A stretch of 64,000 nt of DNA, from assembly GCF_030463565.1 (NCBI RefSeq), contig NC_134644.1, positions 126,171,388 to 126,235,387 on the forward strand, in the 5' to 3' direction. The translations under genes were made by a program, and so were the position numbers. Source of the stretch: Pelecanus crispus. Lineage: Eukaryota > Chordata > Aves > Pelecaniformes > Pelecanidae. The notes under the pieces were generated by a model. It ran no database searches. It was given only the letters and a program-made list of their open reading frames with translations, and was not told the DNA's origin. Shown here piece by piece: positions 47,912 to 60,172 of this stretch (position 1 is its first letter; each line of letters begins with the position of its first letter).

Positions 47912-48356
47912 TAGAATCATAGAATCATAGAACCGTTTAGGTTGGAAAAGACCTTTACGATCATCCAGTCCAACCATTAACCTAACACTACCAAGTCCAC
48001 CACTAAACCAGTTAAGGGGAGAGTAAGAATTAATTTCATGTTACCTGGCTTGGTGGCTGGATTATTTTTTAATGGAAGTAAAACTAGGAATCATTAAGAT
48101 TGGAAACGACCTCTAAGATCATCAGTCCAACCATCAACCCAACACCACCATGCCCACTAAACCATGTCCCAAAGTGCCACATCTACCCATTTTTTGAACA
48201 CCCCCAGGGATGGTGACTCCACCACCTCTCTGGGCAGCTCATTCCAATGCTTGACCACTTTTTCCGTGAAGAAATTTTTCCTAATATCCAATGTAAACGT
48301 CTCCTGGCGCAGCTTGAGACCATTTCCTCTCATCCTATCGCTAGTTACTCAGGGAG
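47912..48356 (-). repeat. CR1 LINE 3' fragment with doubled tail, copy C
   Basis: This is an antisense copy of the doubled-tail CR1. On the + strand, ATAGAATCATAGAACCGTTT opens the outer 3' end. The linker follows, containing CTTGGTGGCTGGATTATTTT. The inner 3' end (CGACCTCTAAGATCATCAGT) comes next, then the end of the coding region. It matches copies A and B in order and spacing. Confidence 0.9.
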
Positions 48357-50232
48357 AAGTATACACATGTTGCCTTTGTTCATCCACTTAAAGTAGCAAT
48401 CTGTGTTTGCAATTACGTAAGGCAGATGGCACTTCATACAGAATGCATACTTGAGAGTTTGTTTATTTACATATATGAAAACATACACAAACTAGATTTT
48501 CCCTTACAATATACCAAGTAATGACTGCCAGTTAATCTCCTGTTGACTCATGTAGCCCACGGCATTTCAAAGTGTACAAATGATTTTTGTCCCACATAGT
48601 ACAAAACTAGCTCAATTTACTGGCAGTGTAGTGAGAAGCTCTAGGAATCTCAGGGCTACTCATATTTTTTATAGTATGGCTTCACCCTGTATTTCCTACC
48701 TTGCTCACAGAGTTAGCTTTCACATCTACTACAAGTATAACCAGCAACAGCTTTTGGCTCAGGTAAGCTAGTCTAAAAGCAGTGGCTGGTCTACAACAGC
48801 TATTAACTCTCTTCTTCTGCTCATGCATCACACTGTTTGCGGGTTCTGCAACACAGAAGTGTCTAGCCCTTCTTCAACAGTTTTTGTCCTTGGATTGTTG
48901 TAGTATACTTTATTGTTGTTCCTAAAAGTTGAGGAAGAGCAAAAAGACAAAAAAAGGAAATCCAGATATTATTACTGTAATGTACATAAAGGGTCATAAT
49001 CTGCCCTGTTCCTGCCCTTGTGAGATACCTTTTCCTTTCTATCCCTCAAAAGATACAAGTTTGTTTCCCCTCAGATCCATTTTCATGCGGTACAGGTTTG
49101 GTTTTGCCAGACCAGTAACACTGGTAAATGCGCTTGGAAGCTGATGCAAAAGTTTAGTGAAGCCCATGGTAGATACAGGAACACTGTTAATGAGATAAAA
49201 TGATTAGGACAGCATTTCCACAGAGCTTTTGGCAGGAAGCAGGCATCGGTTCAATTAATAAAAAGAAAGGCATAGATGTGTGACTGTCACTGCAGCTTGG
49301 TAGCTTCCTGCTCAACAGCATGCCCATTGGATTTTATTCCAGGGGAGATGAGAATCTTACACCGAGGTGGGGCAGAGTGTCAGGAGGGATATAGGGGCTG
49401 GGCAGCCCAGGACACATGACAGTGTAAAGGCACTCATGGGCACTCCAGTGACAGTTCACATCCAAGCTGCACCCAGACGAGTCCATGTGGTGATCTACCT
49501 ATATTGATCTTCACTAAAGAAAGAATTGAGTAATTTAAATTACATTATAGGATGATTAGCTATTAACCAAAGGCTAATTTGGCCCTGTGCAAATTTGAAG
49601 AAGCTTTTGGAGAGACTACCCCGGTGGCCCTGCATGATGGAAAAACAGGCATTTCCACACACCTATTTGTATTCAGGTACCAGAATTAAGTGTCTTAGAC
49701 TCAGCATTTTACAATCTTGAACAGCAAGATGCTGAGCAAAGTACATAGCTGCAACAGCTTTAGCAAATATATAACCTAAGAAAAGATTATAATTTAACCC
49801 TACAGAATCTTTTTAATGGTCATAATAGCTAGGAGAAGATTTTCATTGTCATGTCTGATCTAACTATTCATTTGACATCTGCAGTCCACTGAGAATAAAT
49901 TGAGAATTTATGGAGATTCCCTTAAAAAATGTCATACATTCCCAAAAGAGCCTAGACAAGACCCTATGAAAATAGTGGCCTCTTTTTTGTCTTTTTGCTA
50001 TCATAAACATTTGCATCATCTTGTAGATTTACTGTGTACCTCTTACTGAAAGAGAAGAAGGGGACAAAAAGAAAAAAATTCATAACCTAAACCATCTAAT
50101 CATTTTCTAACAAAGAAATTGACCTTTAAAAACATTGATCTCATGGCAAGTTCCAAGCATCGTTCAGCAATAGGAAAGGTTAAGGCATCAGGGCTGGCAC
50201 AAGGTTATTCAGTTAGCTTTGTGTATAAATTC

Positions 50233-50255
50233 GGGGGGGGGGGGGGGGGGGGGGG
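50233..50255 (+). repeat. Poly(G) tract (23 bases)
   Basis: This is an uninterrupted run of 23 G residues in AT-rich intergenic DNA. The exact length is likely to be polymorphic and error-prone. Confidence 0.85.
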
Positions 50256-53200
50256 AGTTGCAATCATTTGTCTAGACTGATGGATTAGTATGTAGACGTG
50301 GATACATATTAAAGTTGAAGAACAGAATTTTGTTTTAGAGGGATCACAGGCACTATAGGGGTAGCTAATGAAGTAGTACCTCATAGTGATCAGTGCCCAG
50401 TGACCTTGGAGTTTAAACACTTCAGAGCAAAAGCCTGCTGAGATGAACAGGTGCCAGGTGAATTCATTTCAAATCATTACAAATGTCCCAAAGCAACAAT
50501 CGTCTATTTAGATGTCTCTTTTTTTGGACTTTGGGCTATGTCCCAGTAGGCTCCTTGGACATAACCTTGAAATGACCAAAAACTGATTTTATACCTGAAA
50601 CTCAACCTAACCGATGTGTCTTCTAAATTGTTTAACAGTTTACACTTCCTCATTTTCAAATTAATTGGATTTGATGTAGGATACAAGATAAGGATGATTT
50701 TCTTATTTTTCTGTTTAAGAGCAGTAGTGTTTCCTTACTTCTCATTAAAATAGCCAGTGTTAGTCCTATGAACAAAGAAATCTGAGAATGATCATTAGAA
50801 CTCTAAATACAGACATACTCCTCATAGAAGATCAAAATGGGCAGCAGGCTGACAAACATGCACACACCACACACAGCCAAAATAGCACTATTTTTTAATG
50901 CAATTCTTTACAAATTGAAATTCAAGCTCAGACATGAACCTCCCTGAGCACATTTTTTAATTAGAAAAGTATTATCCCTGGCTTTGCAGAGAGGGAAAAT
51001 GTTGCATAATTAGCAAATAGTGAAATCAACAGAAAATCTCTCACTGGCTTCAGCAGTTATTGCAATGAGCACTCGCTGACATGCCAGAGCTCTGCCACAG
51101 CGACTCAGTGGCAGACACCTGGAGTAAAACTCAAAGCATCCTTGACTCTAGTTCAGAAAATTCTGGCAAACTTCTTTGAGAGGTAAATGTCAGGTCTTTT
51201 CCTATAAGTCCCCTTGGAATGTTACGCCAGAAAAGTGGAAGAAGATGTCACATTCAGGTCTCTATACTATAGAAAGGATTTTTTTCAAAGCTCAGGAATT
51301 CTTTAATTCTTTGGAAAGTGCTAGGGAAATCTACCCAGATTACTGAATGGTTTACCATCTATCAGCCCCTTTCACTCCAATGTCACGGGAGAAGCTTACA
51401 GGTTTTTATGGTCAAAGTCAGGTATTCCAGCCTGAGCATTTTGCCATGTAGAAGCAGTTGGCTTTCTAAATAAAACCAAATAGATGGGAACGGAGCAGAG
51501 AATAAGGAGCTTATCTATGTAAAACAAGCATAAGTGTGTGAGACTACATGGAAGAGAGAGAAAAATACCATAGCACAGTTGGAAAAATCCTTGACATAAA
51601 CAAGAGTATTAGCGGGACATGTTTGTTCTTGACCTGAACACTGTAATGCTTCCAAGCAGGGAACATGCTTTCATTAAAAATAGGCATTAATTCTAATTCT
51701 TCAGAGATGAACTTCAACTGATTTGGAATTCAGATAAGCCTTAAAGCATTTACATATTTGAGGATTACCTAGAGTTTTCCATAACTGGAGTTTCCATACT
51801 TCTTGGCTTTCATAAGGCTGAGGTTACTGCGCACACCAGGGACTCTGTCATTCTCTTCTCCAGCCCCCTAATCACCCTGTATGCTGGGTGATCACCCCTC
51901 CTTCTGGGTTTTGTGTGTCCCCTAGCCCTCAAAGAGACTTATGCTACCTCTGATTTAGCTATGTAACCCTGCTGTTTCTTCCACACCAGGATTCCTAAAT
52001 CTCTCTTTCAGAGGAGTTTTCAGTGACTCTGTTTACTCTTTTCTTACAGTAGGGCTTTTATGCTATTGCTCTGTGCTAAGGCTCCATGTTGCATCGCTTT
52101 CCTTGTGGCATGTATCCTGCTAGCAGTCTCTGAGAGCTGCCCTGTTTCCTGCTCTTCATGGCAGCTTCCCTACTCCTTCAGAAAGCCTAGGGTTTCCCAG
52201 CCCCACTTACTCCTCAGTGCTCAGCCCCTTATCATTTCATGTTCCCATATTTTTTTTTTCTGCGATAAGTTATTCAGTTAATAAGCTTCAGACTCCCATT
52301 GCACATAAAAGCTTTAACAACAATAGACAGACAACAGTCAGCACTTGTTGGATGCTCAGCAGTTACACATCCCCTTTCTCCTTTTCCCTCCCACAGTCAC
52401 ATTTTGATTCTCCACCAAGGGAGAATCATTATTCTCAGCCAGCTATTCCAAATTCCTGAGCCCTCCCATACATTTTATGGAAAGCATTAGCATATTGTGC
52501 TAATAGGTTGAGACTGACAATGGAAGGAGGAAGATCTACCTAGCATTGGTTTCACAGTAATTTTAAATTAGGTTCACATGGGATTTTAGTAGAATTCTGT
52601 GTAAATTCTAGATGCTCCATAGACTTCCAGTTCAGAGAAATAACAAAGACTTTTTTTTTTACCTTCTCACTGAGTCCACTGGTATCTTAGAACTTACCGA
52701 AATAATCTAGTTATCTCCAAAATGTGTGAATGGAGATTCACAAACACAAAGTCTAATTTTGCTTCAGAATGGTGCCCCTGCTAGTAGTCAAAAGGATCTC
52801 TATCTAGGCTATGTATAGGATGGCAAGAGTTGAAAAAATTAGCAAATGAAGGACAAGAAAAAAAATTCATGCTTGGGGTTAGAATTTTCCATTGTCCTTA
52901 TTCACTTTAAAATCCAGCTGCCAAAAGGTCAATATTATAAAAAAAGGAAAGTAAAATAGATAATACGGACAACTGAAATGTACTATCCCTGTAGACCTGA
53001 TTTTTCAGAAACTGCTACCTTGCAGGAAAAGCTAGGAAAAATAACTATTTTTTGAAGTAATTTTCCCATAGGAGAACAATTTCACATGCAGGCAGGTGCC
53101 AGTATCATTAGCTCCTTGGCATTATTTCCTTGCAGAACAGCTGACAGCAAATGACAGGACAGTCTGCTTGCATTCAAATACAGATAATTTCTCTTCCTGA

Positions 53201-54498
53201 CATACAAAGCTTTACTGCATCAGAGAAATATTTACAAACAATAAGAGCAAAATAACGAAGTAAAATGTCGATGCACAGATCTAAGAGCAGTATTCACCTT
53301 TCTAAGATCTGAATACAACCCACAAGCACTAGATTGCAGCATGATTTGTTACTGCTAGGTACCTTGCGTTGACTTTTACATGCATGCTGAGTGAGTGTGG
53401 AATGCTACGTACGTATCAGCCTGCTTTGCTGTAAGTACAAAGGGCACTTTGATCCCAGTTCAGGAGATTACTGTAATATAGATTTTTTCAAAACCCAACT
53501 TTGCCTAAAGAGAACAACTGCATAAAGTAGCCTGAAGGCATGAAAGCCACTGGAGAATACTGTCCATGACTTCTAAGACCTTCATCATAATCCTATCCAA
53601 GTTAAGAGGCAAAATTGCTTTTTATTAGAATACTATGAAATCAATAAAAACTAGATGTGCCAGCTCCTGAGAACAGAAGTGTAGACTCAGGGTTGTTTAG
53701 GACATGGGGAGAAGGAAATGCCAAACAGGGCTGTTTCTTTGTCTCTCAACTAGGACAGGGTACAGTGTGGACCCAGCTACACCATGCCTACTCCCTGAGT
53801 TGACATCTTCTCCCAACTTAGGTTGGGACTGAGTTCACCCTTGGAAAACCTCTTACCTAAATGTACATTTCAGAGCGTAGCAATAACATTTCCAGCATAG
53901 TAAGAGTTTGGCAACTAGAACGTTAGCTAGATGTTAATGTAAGCTACCAGTCTATGCTATTAGCCTTGGCTCTTTCTGGGGTACATGGAGCAAGAGAGGA
54001 CTCGTTTCACTTTTCTGACACCTTTATCTTCCCAAGGGGACAGATCTCTCCAGGTCTCTTCCCAGTGACTAAGAAGAAACCTCAATGTCTACCCGAAGAT
54101 TAGGCAAGATGAATCCTTAGGAACTTCTGGTGAGAGCCAGATGTTGTCAGATCCTATATAAATCAGGTTTCAGAAAGAAACATTGCTCCTTTTCAACAAG
54201 CAGGGGAACTGCTTGGGAATCTGTTGCCCAGCATGGACCATTAGCACTGCTTGAGCCAGACAATGAAGAAACTCCATCACCCATACATTGAGTTTGCATC
54301 TATATGTAGGAACTGGTCTTCAGAAACCGCTGAATACATTAAGAAACATGGAGCGGGTGCAGAGAAAGCATTGGGGCATTATCATACACAACCTGAGGGT
54401 GAGGTAAAGAAGATCTCCTAGAACTGGTTGGATTTCCAGGCAAACAAAGGTCATTTGCATTATTTTGTGGAGGGCTTTCTATGAGTCTAATCTCCCCA

Positions 54499-54540
54499 GG
54501 CAAGGGTCATGTTTGTGTCCGTTACTTATTCTCCTTGCTC
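54499..54540 (+). promoter_or_regulatory. TTR: TTR upstream promoter block (HNF4-like site)
   Basis: The block GGCAAGGGTCATGTTTGTGT followed by CCGTTACTTATTCTCCTTG closely resembles the stretch I recall about 150 bases upstream of the mammalian TTR start. That stretch holds the HNF4 site (GGCAAGGTTCAT-type) and the conserved TTACTTATTCTCCTT segment. It lies about 195 bases before the TATA box. Liver-type activation is inferred from this similarity. Confidence 0.65.
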
Positions 54541-54610
54541 TAGTGATCCTGCAGTCCTTCCATTGACTGCAATGGCAGTGCTATTCATGGACTGACTCTA
54601 GGATTGGACT

Positions 54611-54650
54611 GTTTACTAAGCAAATAATCAGAATCAGCAGATTTGGAGTC
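54611..54650 (+). promoter_or_regulatory. TTR: TTR proximal promoter block (HNF3/FOXA and HNF1-type site)
   Basis: The stretch GTTTACTAAGCAAATAATCA followed by GAATCAGCAGATTTGGAGTC is very close to the mammalian TTR strong HNF3 site (GTTGACTAAGTCAATAATCA type) and its 3' flank, as I recall it. It contains a consensus FOXA core, TGTTTAC, at 54610-54616. It lies about 45 bases upstream of the TATA box. Confidence 0.7.
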
Positions 54651-54693
54651 ATATGGGCACCCAATAAGCAGCCTGTTTTGTTGTCGGATTGGC

Positions 54694-54700
54694 TATAAAA
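54694..54700 (+). promoter_or_regulatory. TTR: TATA box of TTR
   Basis: TATAAAA in GGCTATAAAACCCC lies 64 bases upstream of the start codon. This puts transcription start near 54724 and gives a 5' UTR of about 33 bases, similar to the short mammalian TTR leader. Confidence 0.85.
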
Positions 54701-54757
54701 CCCCAAATCCCCTCAGCTCCTAGCTGCTGGCACCAAGGCTCACTAACAGCAAACAGA

Positions 54758-54826
54758 ATGGCCTTTCACTCTGTGCTCTTTGTTTTCTTAGCTGGACTGG
54801 TATTTTTCTCTGAAGCTGCACCACTG
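54758..54826 (+). CDS. TTR: TTR exon 1: signal peptide
   Basis: This exon encodes residues 1-23, ending APL in phase 0 at a GTGAGT donor. The start codon is the first ATG after the predicted transcription start, in the context AACAGAATGG with G at +4. Signal cleavage is expected after SEA (18-20). Confidence 0.96.
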
Positions 54827-55616
54827 GTGAGTCTCTTTTTATTCAAACTCAACCATTACAAGAATGATAATCTAGAATTTCTAGATGACTAGCATCCTCC
54901 TCATCCATGAAATTCTGTAACCATTAGGCTTTGCTGGAGTGTTATTTTACTACCATTTTTTAAGTAGCTTCTTCAGAATTCTTGAAATTTCTTTTTTACC
55001 ATTTACCCATCTACTTTAGGATATTATGAAAGGGTCAGGGATCTAGGAGGTGTGACCTTTTATTTCTGTCTGTTTGTCAGTTCGTGATTCACATCACGTA
55101 TCTTCAGTATAAAGAGGTAGCTTTACCTTTTTCACCAAACAAGTGCTTCTCTAAAGCACTAAAAAAATATTTTTTAAGTATGACTAAGGATTCTTTATAG
55201 TATAATTAATCTTAAGAAACAAATATTCTTTCAGCCCTAGGGATGTCATAGGTATTTCTTTGTTGGTTTCCTAGGCTAACATACTCTGCCTGCACTTACA
55301 ATAATTTACTACTTTCTTATTTGTGACCTCATTAAAAAGGTATACTTTATAACATTTTCCCAGGGCCATATGGAACTCTAAATATTTATCAAGCAATCTG
55401 TTTGTGTGTGTGTGTAATAAAGTTATCAGTATAAAGCTCGAAGATATTCTGCTTTAAGAAAGAGGTGTTTGTGAACTAGCTTTGAATACCATTTGGCAAA
55501 GACCTTGCTTTTAAGTCAACGTTAATTCTGCAACAAGAATACGTTTTTTTCTTTGAAAGAAGGTTTTTGCAGGGCTGGTGAACAGTTCCTATACAACCTC
55601 TCCTGCTTTCCCCAAG

Positions 55617-55756
55617 GTCTCCCATGGCTCAGTTGATTCCAAATGCCCTCTCATGGTGAAAGTGCTGGATGCAGTCAGAGGAAGTCCTGCAGCTAATGTA
55701 GCTGTTAAAGTCTTTAAAAAGGCTGCAGATGGAAGCTGGCAGGACTTCGCTGCTGG
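55617..55756 (+). CDS. TTR: TTR exon 2: avian N-terminus, first strands and channel residues
   Basis: This exon encodes residue 24 to the second base of codon 70. The acceptor is CTGCTTTCCCCAAG and the donor GTAAGT. It begins [20 protein letters not shown], and the acceptor position leaves the three additional N-terminal residues known from birds. The Lys and Leu of MVKVL correspond to the human hormone-binding Lys15 and Leu17. Confidence 0.96.
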
Positions 55757-58700
55757 GTAAGTTATGTGGTCTTATGGAGCCATTTTCAAGGTGCCTCAGG
55801 CAAACAATTGAGAAATAAAGGGAATGGAGCTCTGATCACAAAAGCAGTATGTTTTCTAGCACGTGTCACTATCACTGTTAACAGCACATGAATTCTGGTC
55901 TAAAATCCATCAGATTCAAGTGGAACTTATCCATGACTGAAATATATACTAATTGCAAAAATACGTTAAGATTACTTAAATTAAAACAATTAATTTTTCT
56001 CCTAGCTTCACTACTATCTTTCCTTTCTATAAAAAAAAAAAAAAAATTAAAAGCCTATTTACCAGAATTTTGTAGGCAATCCAGACTAACCTACTATCTT
56101 CATATGCAATGGATATAAAGCTTTATTTGCAGCAGTCACATATAAAATCCTCGCTGTAAGCTTTGTCTGTACACATGCAAATAGTAAGTGCATCAGTCAT
56201 CTTCTTGTGTAACAAACGTGCTGGTTGGAAGAAACTCCTTGGCCAGAAAGTTTTAAAGTCCCATTGCAACACAACACAGAAGCACAATCCCAGCATTTGT
56301 TTGTGGTAATTTCTATAGATCTGCATGGCTTTTGCTAGAATGACACCTTAATACTTACAAAGCATCCTCAGAACATCACTGAGGGGCAGGCAATAATACT
56401 ACTATCTGCAGTCTGTAGGAAAAGTATGGGTAACAGAGGAACACAGTTTACTAAAATTCAAATAGGTGAGGTAGTCAGGCATTTAAGTTTCATTGTAACA
56501 ACTTACTGAATCAGATTTTTAAATAAGTCAAGAGAAATCTCTAGTAACAGCAGGATATTCAAGTACAGAATGACAAGCACAAGCATGGACAGGAGCCACG
56601 AGAGCATCAAACTATCTTTTACTATGATTTTTGTAGCACGACTTAGATAAAAGCTGCAGAAAAAAAAAAAACAGAGGAGAAGACTACAAGGAGAGAGATA
56701 TCTTTCTCTCCATCTGAAGGGTTTCTTTTTATAAAACTCAAACAAAAAATACTTTTCCCCACTGAAAAGGAACAAGAAAGGTTAGGAGATTGAAGGAGAA
56801 ACAAACACCTCCACTCCCAAATGCTGCGTGTTAATCTAGGAACAAATGACTCTCAGAATGGATTTATATACTTTAACAAACAGAGAAACCCCATGAAAAA
56901 ATGACACGTTGTTTTCAAGGAAAGCGGAGACAAGGATCTCTCGTCCTTAGTGAGTATTTCTGCCAGTATTAGGAAATCCAGATTATGTCAAATGTTTCAC
57001 CAAGTGCTCTTGAAGATGTCATACAAAATACAGTTTACAGAGGAATAAGATAAATGCAACATCAGCGTTAAAAGCCCTCAGTTTTGGGGCATAACAGTGT
57101 TTTCTTGTTCAGTTTGCAATGCTGCTCTCAACAAGCCCAAGGAAACAAATCCCACAGTTCTTCTTAGCCAACCTCTGTTGACACTTTAGGTCAGTATACC
57201 CCTAAGAAAATCAAATCACTTCTTCTTAAATATAAATTGAGAAGATTAACCCTAGGCAAGTGAGAAGCACTTTGCTGGGGGAAGGTAGTGGAGGAACATT
57301 AAACCACAATTTTTATTGCAAGTAAAGATTTTGACCTTTCCGTTGACTTGCATCTTAACCAAGGCTGCTTTCAGCAATACCACTGACTTTAGCTAATGAC
57401 TCTTGTTTGAACTGGGTTTTCACACGTGATTGCAATTTTTTTCTTTTGGGAAAACCAGAGTTTCTCTGTGTTAAACGAGATGAAAATCTGAATGCAACCA
57501 AGGAACACAATCTGTAACTACTCCTGTCAGGTTAATAATATTTTGAAGTTACAGTACCTAGCAGATGGATATGGAAAAATTACATTTTGTACAAATGTCT
57601 ATAAAAAGTGTTTTTTTACCTCTTTGTTTGTTTGGTTTTACTTTGCTAACACATTTTAGGGAATTAAGCAAATGCACCTAGCAACTGGTGGAGTATTTAA
57701 AAGTATTTAAAAGGCGGGAAGGAAGTTAGCATAGCAACAGCTGACTTCTGAGGCTTATTTCAAAATTAGTCTAGCCAAAAATATGCAAGAAGAGATAACT
57801 TGAGCTGAGACGCACTCTGAGGAAGGCTTTAGGGCACAGAGACTTGGCAAGCATGTGATTTGGGTTCTATATGAGCTCCTCCCCATGACCAGCTTTGACC
57901 TTCTCACTCCTCACATCTTTTTGGAAATCTAGGTCTTATCATGTAGTTGAAGAGTTGCATTCACCAAACATAGTTCTCATGTGACCTAGGTTGTAAGTCA
58001 TTAAAAAAAAAAAAAAAAGAAAAAGACTGCAGCGTATTTGAAGTGGTTCCCCCCACCCTCCCTTTTTTTTTTAAACTCCAAAATAGTAATTCATGTTCAT
58101 GAGATATTTCTTCAGCAGTCTGCATTTGAAGGCAGAGTTTATCTCAGTGCAGCATGTGTCCCAAGAGTTCATAAATGTCCTTGCACAGACAGGGCAGATT
58201 TAACCTGGTCACAATCTACAACTAAGGTCCAGACAGTGACAAAGAGAATCAGGATTGCAGTTTAGTCTGGAGTCGTAGTAACTTAACCAGCAGTTTTGCA
58301 ATTTTTTTGCTGGAAAAGCACAGCTCTTTTAACTTAACTGTCCATGTTACAGCAGATGCTGGCAGTCCACATCCTATTAAGAATAAACAACCATACTACA
58401 TGTATTCCCCTATTCAGACAGAAATACAAGTGCTGTTCAGAAGGAATCACTTGTAGCATTTTGCTACCAGGGTCAAATGCAGGGCATCCTCTGCCTTGTG
58501 CTTATCCCATCCAGGCTCTGAATCACCCAATTTCCTGTTGGCTATCAATGCAGCAGTAATGCTGAAGGGTTTGCTTGTGAGACCACTTGCATTGAATGGC
58601 TACCAATTAATAACTAAAATTAAGAAAGTGCCATTAATTCTTGGTAGTGGGCGAGAGTCTTCAAATTAACTTTTTTCCAGTTTCCCAACTGTTCTGGATG

Positions 58701-60036
58701 GTAACATCTGCAACTCCGGGTCAGCACCCATTAGAGAAAGCACCATTCAAGCTGCATCCACACTTCTCAAACTAAAACTTACTTGTTTACCTGAACAAAG
58801 ATTTTGAGGCAGACACCATTCTTCCTTTTTGCATCTAGACTATTCAACTTATAAGCAGATGTATGTGAATTGCTAACTTGCACTCTGAACACTTCTGCAG
58901 GATCTCAGCAAATCTGTTTCACAGTTTCAAGGACACTCACCAATGAATTCTTTGTCCTTTTACCTACTGCCTTTTATTAAGGCAGTCCAGGTTAAGCCAG
59001 AAAGTACTAATCAAACCAAAAGAAAACAGATTTGTACACTTCACAAATTGCCCATGAGCCATGTTTCAAACAGGGCTTGGATTCTCTGCAGGTTTGGTCT
59101 ACCCTGAACACAGTTGATTTCACTTCCGCTGGGCCAGTGGGACTTGCCAGTCTTTGAAGTGCTAAAGCTGAAATACAAGAAACCCTGAAAACTAGCATGG
59201 GGTTTTCAATCCTGTTACTTCTTAATTTAAGCAAAAACTCTGTCATTCAGACTTTTTTTCATTCACCACCATTAACCAAAGATGACAAATAAGATGAAGG
59301 AGGAGGCAGCGGCTGGGAAAGAAAAGCTGCACTAGCACAACAGATTCTGTCTCTGATAAGCAGCATGTCACGGCTTTCTCCCCTCACTTTCTTCCTCCTC
59401 AAGCTTTTCTGTTTTCTGCCTAGACAACCGCTCCTTGCCATAAGATGGGCAAGTTCCACTAGTTATTCAAGTCAAGGCTTTCTTAATTTTTCCTTTAACT
59501 ACATGTGATGCTAAATTGCTGTTCCAAGACGCTACCACTCAGGGTCACATAGAAACACATCAGTGTATAGGAGTAAAACCTATAGCCTCTGTGCTAGTAA
59601 CTAGAGAATAAAATAATTTTCCACTAAAATATCTCTTCTCTCTTTAATTATAATTTGAGATTTGGCATCTTGCCTTTCATCATGACAATCCTTTTCCTAA
59701 GCCACTAACATCTGGTTCCAGAGAGGATTTGGTACAAGTTAAACATGATATTAAAAGAGAGGCCTTAACTGTAATCCCTGCCGTAGCAACAGAAATGACA
59801 AAAAAAGCCAGCCAGCTTTGATTTGTGATGTATATGGATGAGTTGGTAGCAAGGACAGGCTCTGCAATATGGAAACATACATTACATAGGAGGGAATTAT
59901 TTCAGAGTCTTAGAAACCATTCAATGTAGAATTTGGCTGTGCAGCACCTCTGCTATTTAATATTCTATATTGACTGTTGCTGTTTAGCATCTAAATGACA
60001 GTATAAAATATTTATTTAGATATTTTACCATTACAG

Positions 60037-60172
60037 GAAAACTACAGAGTATGGGGAGATCCATGAGCTCACGACAGAAGAACAGTTTGTAGAAGGAACA
60101 TACAGGGTTGAGTTTGACACCAGCTCTTACTGGAAGGGACTTGGCCTTTCCCCATTCCATGAATATGCTGAT
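60037..60172 (+). CDS. TTR: TTR exon 3: central beta-sheet segment
   Basis: This exon encodes residues 70-115, with acceptor ACCATTACAG and donor GTAAGT. It reads [20 protein letters not shown], then [20 protein letters not shown] and HEYAD. This covers the EF helix region and the conserved SPFHE segment. Confidence 0.97.

Larger units (their letters stand above)
31860..54490. other. Intergenic region between DSG2 and TTR
   Basis: This is about 22.6 kb without a recognisable coding exon on either strand. Open frames are short, repeat-derived or without similarity to families I know. The interval contains three sense or antisense CR1 copies with a doubled tail, another antisense CR1, an LTR-like fragment, a CpG-rich block, and homopolymer and simple repeats, each listed separately. 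A long non-coding transcript cannot be excluded from sequence alone. Confidence 0.6.
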
